A DNA stretch of 64,000 nucleotides, from the NCBI GenBank assembly GCA_038501785.1, contig JBAMJR010000194.1, positions 903,501 to 967,500 of the forward strand, written 5' to 3'. This document shows positions 1-12,479 of the stretch, in pieces; positions within the stretch are counted from its first letter, which is position 1, and the number at the start of each line of letters is the position of its first letter. The translations under genes were made by a program, and so were the position numbers. The stretch comes from Myoxocephalus aenaeus. Its lineage: Eukaryota > Chordata > Actinopteri > Perciformes > Cottidae. Below the pieces are notes generated by a model. That model ran no database searches. It was not told where the DNA came from and saw only the letters and a program-made list of their open reading frames with translations.

Positions 1-148
1 TATATCAGGGGTCCCTAATAGGCGGACCAAGGTCCGGAACCAGCCGCCGTTGTATCTGGATCCTAAAACCGATAGATAATTGAGAATTATAACATTTTGA
101 CGAAGAGCTTCTATTTTAACCGGCTCAGTTTTTCCAGCCTTTACGGCC

Positions 149-212
149 CTCGTTCAGCGGTCCAGGAAACACACCGACCAATCACATGCGCTGTAAATCA
201 TTTGACGTGATG
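149..212 (+). repeat. 64-bp dispersed repeat, copy 1
   Basis: CTCGTTCAGCGGTCCAGGAA followed by ACACCGACCAATCACATGC and a GTAAATCAT...ACGTGATG block. Nearly identical to 13939-14001. Confidence 0.8.
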
Positions 213-2280
213 CTGCTCAGCCAATCAAATGTGTGTATTCCGATAAGCATCGCAGCTTGAGTGAGATATAAACACACTGGAGAGAGACGGGCGAGACACC
301 CAACAGTCAGACGTTTCTTCACATGGCGTTCTCCAAGAAGAGGCATGAACAGTGAACCAGAGCCTTGAACCAAGAACGGACAGACTATTATATGTATGAT
401 CAGAATCCTCACACATGAATTCACTGTCCAACAATGATGTAAACAGAGAGGAGAATAGAGCTAAAACAAGTGGAGAAGAATATGATATGGTGATTTTTGA
501 TTGACATCACTTCACACCTGAATTATATGAATTTAAAGGTGGAGGGAGATTCAGTTCAATTAAAATGAACTACTTTATTAAAAAAAAAGAAAATTATACA
601 CATTTTTCCAAAGCTTTCTGTTATATCATTTATTATTAAATGCATCCCTTATTTTACATAAAACGAGGGAAGAAGATATATTTATTCACGCTCGTTACAT
701 AGTTACAGTTGTTATATTATTTGAACAAATTACATGACCTTTTTTCTTACCTTAACAAGGTAGTTTATTTTGCAGAAAGCTAACCAATTATTTCACAATG
801 TTTACCACGTTTACCACTTGGCATTTTGTGTTTCTTCTAGCCTGATACAAGAAACATTTATGAAACCTTTTTCTGGTTCAGAAACATCTAAACATTCAAC
901 ATATCCCATGGATGAGAAATGTACAGCGTCAACAACGTTCTGGCAACTAAGTTGAGCATTAAATTACTGAACCAGAGACACAATTAGCCTATCTTAGCAT
1001 CAAGACTGGAAAAATGGGTCAGCAGCTAGCCTGTCTCTGTCTAAAGTAACAAAAAACATAGAAAAAGTCATGATCTGGAGTCAAAACTGTGCAACAGCCA
1101 TTACATTCCTGGCGTATTAACACTTTCTAACCTGTGAGGGCAGACATTTTATAGGTAGAGTTTCACATAGCAGTATAACTAACCCAGACATGTTTTTTAA
1201 TAGTCATTGAGAGAGTTGTGTTTGAATGTAAAACTTCAGTTTCTCCATGCTGCCTGTAAACTGAACCTTATGTAACTGTTGATTACCAGCGGAGATCGCC
1301 TCCCCTGACAGCTTTAATTTAATTTAGTGGGAAGAGTGGTGGGAGGGAAGAGTGTCGCTGTCACTCGTCTGGCTTCGTTTCCCCTCACACTCAGAGTCAG
1401 CAGGTGGCCGCTCCCTCCGACAGTCTACGGCGGCAGGAGGTTCCCTCTGGGCCGGCGGACCACCAGCCTGTCCGGGTGACAGACCCGCTGCCTGCTTCTG
1501 TGTCTGTTTCACGAGGTAATGAAAGTGCTTTCCCATCCTGGACGAGCAGCAAGTTGAGAATACCAACAAGGAAAAAAGATTGCGTGTGCAAAAGTCAGCT
1601 TCCAGGCTAATGATAAAACTTAGTTTGTTCTACCGGGATGCAGGATCTTTAAGGCATCATTATATTCCAAGCCAAGCACTTAATAATTCTGGACCCACCC
1701 TTCCAATCACACCTTTCCAACGTCGGGACCTCGCTGCTGTGTCAGATCCTTCTTTTAGAAACCAACAACCCTCGTACTCTTTCAAACTCCTTCATTTGAA
1801 ACCCACCAGAGCCTCAAGTGGTCTGCCCCCAGGTTTGAAGAACTATGGACGGACAAAGAAGAGATGATGTTTTTTATCTTGAGAAGAGGTTGAACGTCAT
1901 GGTACTGGAGGCTGAGGGCGTTTTAACACCTGCCTCGTTTAGTTCGGTTAATTTGAACCCTGGAGCATTTTCCCCGTGGTTTGTCCAGCTGTGAGCAGAC
2001 CTTCTTGAATGTTATCAGCAGATTGAATGGGCGTAATCAGCCCCATAGACATTGGTAAGAAGGAGCCTCCGGTACACCTCCTGGGTTCAGAGGGCCATTA
2101 CAATCTATTCACATGCTTGATGACTGAAACAAATACAAGAAGGCGACGTTGAAGACCTTTGCTGTCGACCGAGTTGTTTTGTTTCAATTCCAGTTGGTAA
2201 GTTTCACTTACACAACGTGGTAGGTGCAGTTTGGTCCGTGGTCAAGATAACAGTCGTTCAATCGGTTGAAAACATTCGAA
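213..2280. other. Non-coding stretch
   Basis: AT-rich to 1260, more balanced after. No exon with domain content and no repeat family recognised. The block at 1380-1500 is GC-rich but has no conserved reading frame. Confidence 0.6.
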
Positions 2281-2420
2281 ATTGGATCTTGTCGAAGTGT
2301 CCCTGAGCAAGGCACTAAAACCAAGTAGCCCCCAATGGTTGCCATTGGTGTGTGAGTGTGTTTGTGAATGGGTGAATATGAGGCAAATTGCAAAAAGCAC
2401 TATAAATGTTGTTCTTTAAC
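2281..2420 (+). mobile_element. Fragment of a common fish interspersed repeat
   Basis: GTGTCCCTGAGCAAGGCAC, then GTGTGTGAGTG and GTGAATGGGTGAATATGAGG, then AAAAAGCACTATAAATG, the layout of a widespread fish repeat whose typical copies read cttgagcaagacact...aaagcgctatataaatg. Diverged and non-coding. Confidence 0.55.
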
Positions 2421-3193
2421 CGGCAACTACTTCTTAAAATTCCATGTGTTTTGGTACAAATGCAAATGTGTTGCTGTTGCTGAAAAAAAGATGGGGTTTG
2501 GAGATAATTAAATGATAAAATACAATATAACTACTTTATATATATAAACTTTAGTTTCGTAACCTTTTGTCAGCTGTGAACACACTTCTTTTCCAACTCC
2601 GATATCTTAAATGTCATGAATGAATCAACAAAGAATCATTATATAAAGGTTCCTAAAACATCTATGTAACACTTTTCTACTTTTAGACCCTTTGCGTCAT
2701 TTGAATCACGCTGAGGTTTTATTTCCATGCTTTTCATCAGTCTGAGGTTTTGTTGTGTAACTTCTGAGAAGACACTAGGACACAGAGTACTGAACACCAC
2801 AACATGCACGTAGAGGCGTGTGCGTGTGCTTCACTATGTTTGAGAGGTCACGAGGTCAAGCAGGAGCTCCCCGGCAGCAGTGGTGTCTTTATCCTTCCTT
2901 GCCTCCATTCATGAGTCACTCCACAGCTGGCTTTAGTAACAGCAGGGAGGCTTAAGTGCGGCGAGCGAAGGGCCAAAACAAGGCCAAGTCAAATATTGGT
3001 TTTACTCGAGGTTGAGACCAAACATTCATGGAGAGCACCAAAAGCTTGTGGCTTCCATATCGTCATGCTGTGTTATTTACCAGCTTCTGAGGTTTGGTGA
3101 GAGCAGAGAGCATGCCGTTCTTCGCCCACGCTGACTTCAGCATGACAGGTAGAGCTGCACATTTGTTGTTTCTGTCTGTGAAACGCAGAATGG

Positions 3194-3195
<2 letters not shown>

Positions 3196-3278
<83 letters not shown>
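3196..3278 (+). repeat. (AC)n microsatellite
   Basis: 83 bp, uninterrupted. Responsible for histidine-threonine and cysteine-valine pseudo-ORFs on both strands. Confidence 0.99.
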
Positions 3279-3279
<1 letters not shown>

Positions 3280-3373
3280 CCATCCACTCCCGGTAACATT
3301 CTCATTTGCCTGACTTTAGTTTCGTCTCTCTCTCTCATTAGTATTCTGTTCTCTTTTATTTGTTTTCATTCAT

Positions 3374-3915
3374 AATGGCCCTGTATTTGTAAAGCGCTTT
3401 TCTAGGCTTCCGACCACTCAAAGCTCTTTAACACTACTTGTCATCATTCACACATTCACACCCATTCATACACTGATGGCAGGAGCTAAGGTGCCACCTG
3501 CCATTCAGGAGTACCGTAAAAGTCGGGTTACAAGCCGCTACTACCTTCAGTCAGTGTAGCCAGCTAACGCTCCTGCTAGTGCTCCGCTAGCTGTCCGCTA
3601 GCTCTCCACTAGCTCCCCGCCAACCACCGAAGGTAGCGGGACCAGCCCCGGCTCGACACCCGACTCGACACCCGACTCGGGTAGAGGGGACCTGCTGCTG
3701 CTAGCTTGTTACAGCGGGACACTGACCGGAGGTAGGAGCGGCTTGTAACCCGATTCTTACGGTAACTAACATTCACACACCGTAGGCACAGCTACGGGAG
3801 CAATTTGGGTTTAAATGTCTTGCCCAAGCCACATTAACATGGGCTAAAGGAGCCGGGGATCAAACCGCCAATCCTCTGATTGAAGGACGACCCTGCTCAC
3901 CACTGAGACCCAGTC
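3374..3915 (+). mobile_element. Dispersed teleost repeat (SINE/LINE-tail type) split by a TA-flanked MITE
   Basis: Left part (TGTAAAGCGCTTTTCTAG, ACCACTCAAAG, CACTGATGGCAGGAGC) and right part (GGGAGCAATTTGGG, GTCTTGCCCAAG, GAGCCGGGGATCAAACCGCC) belong to one very common fish repeat. They are separated by a 249-bp insertion at 3514-3762. Recognition is from memory of fish genomes; family name not asserted. Confidence 0.7.
3514..3762. mobile_element. 249-bp MITE with CCGTAA ends and TA target site, copy 1
   Basis: TIRs of about 35 bp: left CCGTAAAAGTCGGGTTACAA, right end TTGTAACCCGATTCTTACGG. TA lies on each side (3512-3513, 3763-3764), as for Tc1/mariner-type insertions. It splits the surrounding repeat exactly at a TA. 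Non-coding. Confidence 0.85.
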
Positions 3916-5337
3916 TCCACCATGCTTGTTTCTTGTGTTAACCGGCGTGGTTTAACAACGTCAACCACACGCTAACCTTCTTCGCCAAAGTACTACACAA
4001 ACGGCCCTCATTATAGGGACGGCAAAATATGACCAGTAAGGCTGAGGTCACATTAGATCATTGTACATAGAGTATACATTTATTTGTTGATGAATGACAT
4101 CATTAATCTGATTCCCCTTGTGCTTAGCCCTCCTACAAGGAGATCTAAAGAATGAATCACACAAAAAACACAAGAGTTTGGGTTGTTGTGAAGCGGTCTT
4201 TAACAGTTCTGGGTCCGAGGTCGTCCTCTGAAATCCCAACTGATAAAGTGCTTCAGATGAAAGTGCTTCAGGGCTCGCCTCTCTTTAAAGCACGGTGACC
4301 CGCTTATTGTGGTGAGATTGAACACACTGCCCAAGAAAATGAAATTTCATTGTAGGGTTTACAGTCTGCTTTGGTAGCAAAGCCGTCATATCAGCAGCAG
4401 ATGATACTGACTGACTGTTACCCAACATGCAATATCAGCGCTATCTGGAAACCAATATCGTGCTCTAACTCTTGTCACATTACAAGATTTCACATCAAAG
4501 CAGGAGGAAAAGTCAAGGATGAACATGTGCTCAAAGGCTCCTTCGGCCTGCTGTTTATTTAAGCTGCTCAGGGAGATATTACTTTTTATTGTGCTCATGT
4601 GCGCTGCAAAAAATCTTCTTTTCAAGTCATTTTTGTATTTCAGACTTTCTTTAGCGCTGCAGAGATAGGTCTGGTTATGCGGATTATAGTGTGTGTTTTC
4701 TTTTTAGTTTAAAGATATGACAGTAGACCTAAATTATTTTTACACATATTTTTATATTTTTTTGTACAAAAAAGGTGACATTAGGTACAATATACATTAG
4801 GTGCAATATATCTGGACTCGGGAAACATACAAATACGATCTACTCTAACCAATCTATACTACATTTTGTTCTCATTACCCTTTTCCTCATAACACTGTCG
4901 TCATATGATGATAGTTTTAAATGTCATATTAGGACTTTTCTCACAATTATGTTCTCTTATTGTGTCCCGATGACTCAGATACTATTACTGACTTCATAAG
5001 AGGGAGATATTGGCAGTGGGACTGCTGACATCACATCTATTTGCAGCTATTTCCCTCTCTCATGATCACCCCATAAAATGAGCTTTGCTGCATTATTTTG
5101 GAAGCGTTCCCTCAGCACAGCAGAAATACACCTCCGAACAGAGCGCACGCACCTCATCTGCTGATTATAGCGACGCAACAGGCCAGCGATCTGTTTAAAA
5201 AGCAGCTTACGTCACTCTGAAAACCTCTCTGGTGTTAGGCCTGTTTGAGAACAATGCAGAGCAACAATCTACTCTGAGTTCATTGTTTATAAAGGGACAC
5301 ATTGTCCTGTGCTGCCGCAGCACTGTCACTGGGCAGG

Positions 5338-5338
<1 letters not shown>

Positions 5339-5429
<91 letters not shown>

Positions 5430-5441
5430 GTGTGTGTGTGT
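5339..5441 (+). repeat. (TG)n microsatellite with one interruption
   Basis: About 103 bp, with a single C at 5425. Non-coding. Confidence 0.99.
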
Positions 5442-5848
5442 CTGCTCCCTCCCATCGTTCCGCTGTCTGCCACTTCACAAACGACCCGCTGCTGTTTTGG
5501 TCCCTGCGACTGTCTGGCTGCTGTCGCTGCTGCAGGTACCCATCAGCCCCTGTGACCTGTGGGCACAGATATAGCACAATGGGTGCAGTATGAGGGTGAA
5601 ACTAAGAGACTGTCTTTGTCGCCCATGATCATCTGAGGAGACCAAGAAACGCCCACACAGACAGCGAGGTGCACATGGGATCTGGTCCGGGCCAAAGTTT
5701 TTTGACACCCTGTAGTCTCTGATGAACGACTGTACGGTGACCTGAATGAAACTGAGATAACATCTTGTTAGCTGATAATGTTTATCTCATGAAGTCTGTT
5801 GTGTTCATGTAAACTAACCAACTAACACAAGTTGAGAAAACAGTTGTG

Positions 5849-5889
5849 TAATCTCTTCAGTGGCCCTGGAGAAACCACTGAAGAGATTA
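5849..5889. repeat. Perfect 15-bp inverted repeat, 11-nt loop
   Basis: TAATCTCTTCAGTGG and its reverse complement, followed by AAAAAATAAATAAATAA; hairpin plus A-rich run in AT-rich DNA. Confidence 0.95.
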
Positions 5890-6435
5890 AAAAATAAATA
5901 AATAACCCTGGTGATGTATCACAGTGATGTCATCATGGGCTTGGAAACTAGAGAAAAAAAGAAAGGAAAAAAAGCCTGTGGCGTTGACTGTGAAAGACAT
6001 GGACGATGAACAGTTTACCAATGAAAGGCACTATCAAGTTGCATTATGGGAAATGTAGGATGAACCAGTTTTGGCACTTCACTCATACCAGATGTCAGGA
6101 TAACTTGGCCTCTGTCATTTATTTAGCTGTTTTTAACTTTTTTCTATTAATAATATTTATCTAATTTTGATGTAAACAAATCAAATGATTTCTATATATG
6201 CAACAAGTATAATAAATAAATAAATCATACACAATGTAATACAAAATTATCTAATTATTATCTAATCTAATTAACAATCAACAAATAATGCTCAGACACA
6301 CAAAGTGTCTCTGTGCTGTGTATGTGAGTATTATGTGATGGTGTAGGCTTTACTTTATCTGTCCACATTAATGATGTAACATTTAGTTTTTGGATTGTTT
6401 TTTATGTGTAAATGAATTGTCAGTGTTCACGTCTT

Positions 6436-6483
6436 GCAGATTGGCTTCAGATTGCTCCTTGAGGGATGAATAAAGTACTTTGG
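6436..6483 (+). mobile_element. Short LINE tail fragment
   Basis: GCTCCTTGAGGGATGAATAA then AGTACTTTGG is the terminal segment of a LINE 3' UTR. Surrounding 6100-6500 is AT-rich with no ORF. Confidence 0.4.
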
Positions 6484-7438
6484 AAATTAAATGAATAAAT
6501 GACTGTTGAGTTATCTTTATCTTTTTTTGTTCTCTTTTAACATTCAATCTCAAAACCACAGCTTTTTATGAAACTATTTTGAAAAAGCTAGTCAGGTGAC
6601 ATATACAGTTCTCAGAATAAGTCCAATATGGCAAATCTCTTGTTTGCTTAAAGGTTTAACTGATACCAAAACTAGACGAGAGGAAATGGATACTTCCTGA
6701 GTACCACACCTCTCGTACATACTGTTACCGCTGAATAAGGAACTAGATGAGAGGACTGCTGAACCGGAATAGCTCCTGCAGTGTGTGCACAGTAGCACAG
6801 TAGCACACACACTGAAAGCACGTCTGTTACCTGAAGCAAAGGGGCTGTCCTCCCCCTGTGGGAACTGAATGTGCTGTGATTCGTACACGGCTGTCAACCA
6901 AGTATTTCAGGTCTGGAAGCCGTCAATAAAGCCAGTCCAGCAGGGCCCCGGGGTCAGAGGTCAGCCGCTTCCCTCCCATTCATCTGCTGCGTTTGAAAGG
7001 CTCACCCTTCAATCACAGGGTTCATTTCTCTCCATCTTTGCTCCAATCCTCTTCAGCTGTTATTTCGTCCCCTCAGCAGTTTGTCGCATTGAGTGATTTG
7101 TGTCGAGTTGAAGATTTTTAAAGTGTCCGCGTTTTATTTTTAACGAGACTGACTAAACATTGGAGCTGCTAATGCGTGCTCACTCCTCATAATGGAAGAT
7201 ATGATCTACTAGCCAGGAGCATTGAGAGAGTCTAAAAATAAGCAGGGTACTGGGGCGAAGCGGTTCTGCACTTGAAATATTTCTGTGTTCCTGTGGTGTG
7301 GCCCTTTAGCGGATCCAAGGCCTCCGTGTCCGGTTTTAAACAACGATTAGAGTCATCATTACAATGTCTGAGAAGGCTTCATGTATACAGCTGGGTCTGA
7401 AAGCAAGACGAGCAGAGGTCCCACTGTAGTGTCCTGTA

Positions 7439-7440
<2 letters not shown>

Positions 7441-7482
<42 letters not shown>

Positions 7483-7525
7483 GTGTGCGTGTGTGTGCGT
7501 GTGTGTGCGTGTGTGTGTGTGTGTG
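7441..7525 (+). repeat. (GT)n microsatellite with regular C interruptions
   Basis: The right half is an 8-bp higher-order unit GTGTGTGC repeated about four times. Confidence 0.98.
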
Positions 7526-8996
7526 GGTGGCGGCCTTTGATGTGGAATCCGTGTCACTCGTCCTGCCGGGTTACAAGCCTCAGGGAGTCTGATAGGAGAG
7601 CAGCTGTTGTCATCATCAGGAGCTCTGCTGAACCACATCACTCCTCTGTGGGCTCACTGGCTCAGAGCGCCCGTGCTCATGTTTTCGTAGTAACCCGATT
7701 GATGAGGGCAACATTCCGATCATTACAATCGTCATGTAAACACCGGGCTTGTCGCCTACAAAGTAAACATGAGTGGATCACTGTGACAAAGCTGGAATAC
7801 TCATCAGTTCGACTGCAGTGGAGGATAATGCAAGTGTGGTGCGCATTTTTCATGAAATGGCTCCACAAAAATGATAATGACCAGTTGTTTAATTGCATTT
7901 AAAGCTGCACTCATGAATATGTTCTATGGAATATAGATCAACAGGTTTATGTTTAATGTGAAAAGACAGAGAAGAAGAAGATTGCTCGCTTGTGGAGAGT
8001 CTGCTTAAAAATCCCGGGTGGTCATGGGAAGTGAAGGTCCAGAATGCGATGACTTATAATTAAAAAATATTTAATAAAAGAATGATCACAAAAACAGCCT
8101 ATGCATTTCGATTGGGTCCCTCCTTCCTCAGCGGACTCTACTGACCCGCACGTCCGCTTCGCTCGCGTCACCGGAGAGAGAGACCCTCCTCCACCGCGCG
8201 TGGGTTAGTTCATACTATCACTCACGGAGCTTAAAGCCCTTCCTACTGGTTAAAAGTCCTACTTTCACACCTTTTCCAACAAACTCCATGTTCACTGGCC
8301 TGCAGCTTCAGGGGCGGAGCTAGTCTTCTTCTACAGACCGGGTTGTCTGCTGCTTCATAAAGTCAATGTTCAGCTCCGCCACCTCAGGCGAACAAGAGAA
8401 CTACACTTCCGTCTAATAAAACAGTCCACTGGCATCCACATGCACTATGCAAACGTTGTTTTAAAATCCATTCACACATTAATCATTAATAAAAACAGTG
8501 ACCTTCATATGTATACAATTACACATTATTCATAATAATATCCCTTATTAATTATCATATTTCATGCATTATAATGTACACAAACATTTATTTTATACTG
8601 TGCAAAGTCCAAATATGACAAACTAAGCTCTAAAAACCCTTCACTTGTTAACATGATGTTGTTAAATCAATGCTGGATTTAAAACGCAGCAAACAACTAT
8701 TTATAAAGATGTCGTTGAGTAATGTCTCCCTGAACCAGGAATGAAGTCACTCTCCCTCCGCGTGTGTCGTAATCTGAGCTGCTCTGCACTTTGGTGAAGT
8801 AGCATGTTAGCTCACGTGAGCTAGCCCCTGAGCTAGCTTGTCTCTGTTGCCCTCCACAGCTCTCATAGTGGTTTTAGCTAGTAACGCCGTCCCGACCGAT
8901 GGCGTCGCAGCAGAAGTGCAGCGCCCACCCCTCCGGTTCCCCCGCTGGTAAACACTGTTGGCTCTGTCAGCGCTGTTGCCGTTGTTTGCACTGTTA

Positions 8997-9054
8997 TGCC
9001 GTGTTCGCATAACTTCTGCGGTGAATTCGCGCCGCGTCCGGTGTGAACACGGCA
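8997..9054. mobile_element. 58-bp Harbinger-like micro-MITE
   Basis: Starts TGCCGTGTTC and ends GAACACGGCA (perfect 10-bp TIR), flanked by TTA on both sides, the 3-bp target site of PIF/Harbinger elements. The interior is only about 38 bp and GC-rich. Confidence 0.65.
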
Positions 9055-9939
9055 TTAGCGCTCTCAGCCACGTTAGCTTCTAGACGCCGGCTCGGCCGTT
9101 GCCAATTTAGGAGCTACGTGGAGGCAATCCCTCAATCACAGATATTCTCAGAATTTCAAATTCAGTATAATATTTCCAGAACAGGACTGTGAGGTTTGAT
9201 TTTTGAACTTGTAATAACTGTATTTGTTAGGCATTGTCATTTTATTAAAACGTGTGGAGGCAAGTTTTAACACATTTAGGCCTTCAAATGCCAGGATGCA
9301 CACTGCAGTGTGTGGATTTTGACAAATTGGTGAACACCCACTACCCTTTAAGCAAACACCATCAATCTACTTGTTGTGACTAACTTGTTGTCACCTGCAG
9401 GCCACAGGATGTACGCAGATTCAAGTCCTTATGTGTTGCATGAGCTCAGTACACACCTGGGAGTTAACCCAGAAAAGTTAACCCAGAAAAAACAAACGTT
9501 TGCGATGATGTGCAAAGCCCTGCTGGTCCAGATGACCTCATCCTGACACTGACAACTTGTGAATATTGTTATTGGGGTGAGTCTGCGTGTTAATATGTGA
9601 ATAGGTGAAGTCACATGTATCACGGTGTCACATGTACAGGAAGGGTTTAACTGAGTAAACACCGACACCAGTGTGTGAGCGTGTGATTAGTTCCGTGTCA
9701 TTTGGATATAACACTGTGAGACATTCTTCATCCACAGTTGTGTTTGAACAAATGTGTCACTATGTGTTCTCTTCCTGCTGTGATTGATTTTAGTTCGTTC
9801 TTTTCAGTTAAGACCGTTTTCCTGCAGAGATCAATCCCAATCAGCGGACTGATAAACACTCAGATTTTATGGATTATGTTTACGCAACAGAGCAGTCGTG
9901 ACGGTTGCATTCCAATATACTCATTATTAGACGTGATAC

Positions 9940-10266
9940 TGTCACGGTTTGGGTTTTTTCTGTGTTTTATTCTGAAGTCCTGTCTCGTGTGTCCTGTTCC
10001 CCTTCCTGTCTGTTGATTGTCTGTTGATTGTTTGATTGTTTCCTCCTGTGTCTAATCACCCACACCTTCCCCTTGTACTTAAGCCCTGTGTGTCTTCTGT
10101 TCCCTTGTCTGGTCGTACTGTGTGAGTGCCCATGTTCCTGCTTTTTGTTTCATTTGGTGTTTCTGAGAATCCTGTTTTTGTTTCCTGCCTGTTCTGCAAG
10201 GAATAAAGCTACGTTATTTTCACCACGCATCTGCATTTGGGTCCTCTCTCCGAGTCCCCCGTGACA
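9940..10266 (+). mobile_element. Solo LTR, 327 bp, with 5-bp target duplication
   Basis: Starts TGTCACGG and ends CCGTGACA (TG...CA with an extended inverted terminus). It is flanked on both sides by GATAC (9935-9939 and 10267-10271). A poly(A) signal GGAATAAAGC lies near 10200. No internal retroelement sequence adjoins it, so it is a recombination-derived solo LTR. A 5-bp duplication fits Ty3/gypsy, BEL or retrovirus-like elements; which one cannot be told from the LTR alone. Confidence 0.85.
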
Positions 10267-10701
10267 GATACAAATTAGAAAAGTCCAATTTATCATTGTT
10301 TGATGCTTCATGTCATCTTCTGACATGAAGATGACAAACTGACGAGCGACACTGTGTGATGCGCTGTAAATCAAAGTTGAGTGCTTAAAGACGAGGTGAA
10401 CCAAGTGGTCAACCAATCATATGATTGTGTTTCCCCTTTTCTCTCCCCGAAATTATTGTTCCGTTACGTCAAAAAAAAAATGGGAGAAAAACTTCTGGTT
10501 CCCAGTGCTATTCAACCACATAAATACTATAACGAGCACCTCAGCAACACTTCGCCGGCAACAAGGCGACAATGTAAGGTAGCTGGACACGCTAGGCAGT
10601 TTTTTGGCTTTGTCGCTTTAAGTGTGATTATAGCATAAGTATTAAAGAAATAGAGTGATATTTTGGAAAGTGTGCATGTGTTATTATATTCCGAGAGTGG
10701 G

Positions 10702-10843
10702 ATCTATCCATTATCCGTCACCGCTTATCCTATTCAGGGTCTCGCGGGGCTCGAACCGATCCCGAGCCGGCATTGGGTGAAGGCATGGTTCACCCTGGAT
10801 GGGGTTCACTTACAGACAACCAATCTCGCTCACATTTACACTT
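10702..10843 (+). mobile_element. Diverged fish interspersed repeat fragment
   Basis: Contains TATCCATTATCCGTCACCGC, TTATCC...AGGGTCTCGCGGGGCTCGA, CACCCTGGATGGG and ACAACCAATCTCGCTCACAT, blocks of a very common teleost repeat. Non-coding. Confidence 0.55.
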
Positions 10844-11007
10844 TTTTATCTTAACTTATTTTTCTTCTAAAACTAAACGTAAACTTTTTTTAAATGTAAC
10901 AGTGTGGTGTTTCATGTTCGGTTGAAAGCAGTGACAATGCTAAAGTGCTAAATTGTTGCGATGCTTAAGTCATTTTTGTGTATATTTTGTATATATTTTT
11001 GTAAATT

Positions 11008-11041
11008 AGATATCTGTCTGGCTTTAAACGTCAGAGGCCAT
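11008..11041 (+). repeat. 34-bp direct repeat, left copy (right copy 11671-11704)
   Basis: AGATATCTGTCTGGCTTTAA then ACGTCAGAGGCCAT; the copy 663 bp downstream differs at one base (T to G). The DNA between is ordinary and non-coding. Confidence 0.9.
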
Positions 11042-12446
11042 ATATATGCAGGATATTAATATTACATATTTGCTTGTTTGGGGTTACAGTGTGTAACCCG
11101 ACCTGCTGCTGCAGGAAGTCACGTTTGTTTGTGTCGTGTATACATGCGTTCAGTCTTTTAGGTTTTACCTCAATAGACATGATTAGAAGCAGGGAGCATA
11201 TCAGTTATAGTGGCAGTTGATGTGTGCCTTTGCCTGTTTCTCATGGGAAGAATGATAGCGAATGACGCACACGCATGCACAAAACATCAACACACACACG
11301 TCTAATCCTAACTCTCTGCAGTCCCACAGTGGGACGGATGATGTCATTCACCTGCGGTGCCGTTGGGCGACAAAGGCTCTTTTGTGCCTGTGCAAACACG
11401 CACACACACACAGACACACACACACACTTTTCTTCCTATGTGGGGCTCGTGTGAGCAGACTGAATTGAATGCACATGTGGCTTCTCTCTCTGCGCTCATC
11501 ATTCGTTTGCCCTCTCATTCATCAACCAGGAGAACAGTAAGAGCTGCTGTGCTGTCACAAAGTCACCTCTCACTTTGTAAGTCGAGTTAACGAGACGAAT
11601 CGGGACGGGGTCAGGAGGAGGGCGACAGGTCTCCAATTCAGACATCTGAAGAATTTGGGTTTGTTAAATGAGATATCTGTCTGGCTTTAAACGGCAGAGG
11701 CCATTTGAAGAGACTGTAAACTCCGGACATTTGGGGAGCAAGTACAAAGTACAGAGAGCTGAGTACGTGTGTTTTGTCCCTTCCTCCTCTCAAGTGCAGC
11801 GATGACGAGAACGTTCATGATTCTGCAGTTCCCCTCAGCTTCAAAGAGCGTGTTAAGGCCATACAACCTGCAATTGTGGCTAATAAACTGACTGTGTAAG
11901 ACAATTGCTCAGCGCCAAACACGCACAATTAGCTAATTAACAAAATGGAGTATTTAGCAACTTAAGAGTCAAACAGTTCCCTCAGGAGTTACAGGTGCAA
12001 TGTGTAATATCCTACTACTAACTAACAGCGGGGTAATAATGCGCCAAAATCCACCAGACTTCTGGAAACTCTGAGAGCGGGCCGGGCTAGCTAGCTAGCA
12101 TGCTTATTTTAGTAGCTACCTCTGCAACACAATACATAGACGTCTCAGACGTAACGTCTTGACATGCTTCTATTAACGAATGTGCTCTCTCTGAGGCCAT
12201 ATGACTAAATTGGCAAAGCCGGTGAAGTGAATATAAACTACTTTGTGTGAATGCGATTAACTGAACATGTGGGTGGGAATATACATCAGTAAAGCATATT
12301 ATGTCATCATAGCGCATGTTTCCTGACCAGGAACAACAGATGTAAATTAGCTTATAGCTATCTTTGGCACTGCTAAGAAGCTGTGCCCTTTATAAATAAA
12401 GAAATACATAAATGAAGGGCGTCCCTGATCTCATAAATGTATCTGT

Positions 12447-12479
12447 CACATTCTTTAGATACAGGATCTAAAGAATGTG
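12447..12479. repeat. Perfect 14-bp inverted repeat, 5-nt loop
   Basis: CACATTCTTTAGAT, ACAGG, ATCTAAAGAATGTG. Confidence 0.95.

Larger units (their letters stand above)
3916..8996. other. Non-coding stretch with microsatellites
   Basis: Apart from the listed tandem repeats, hairpin and LINE tail I see no gene. 8060-8400 is GC-rich and CpG-containing without an ORF of note. Confidence 0.6.

Noticed and set aside
3840..3880. tRNA-like B-box in GGGGATCAAACC
   Set aside because: No cloverleaf can be drawn; the word belongs to the dispersed repeat.
5207..5593. Several frames of 80-107 codons around 5.3 kb
   Set aside because: Driven by the (TG)n microsatellite; the flanks have no conserved protein sequence.
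10028..10264. 78-codon frame
   Set aside because: Falls wholly inside the solo LTR.
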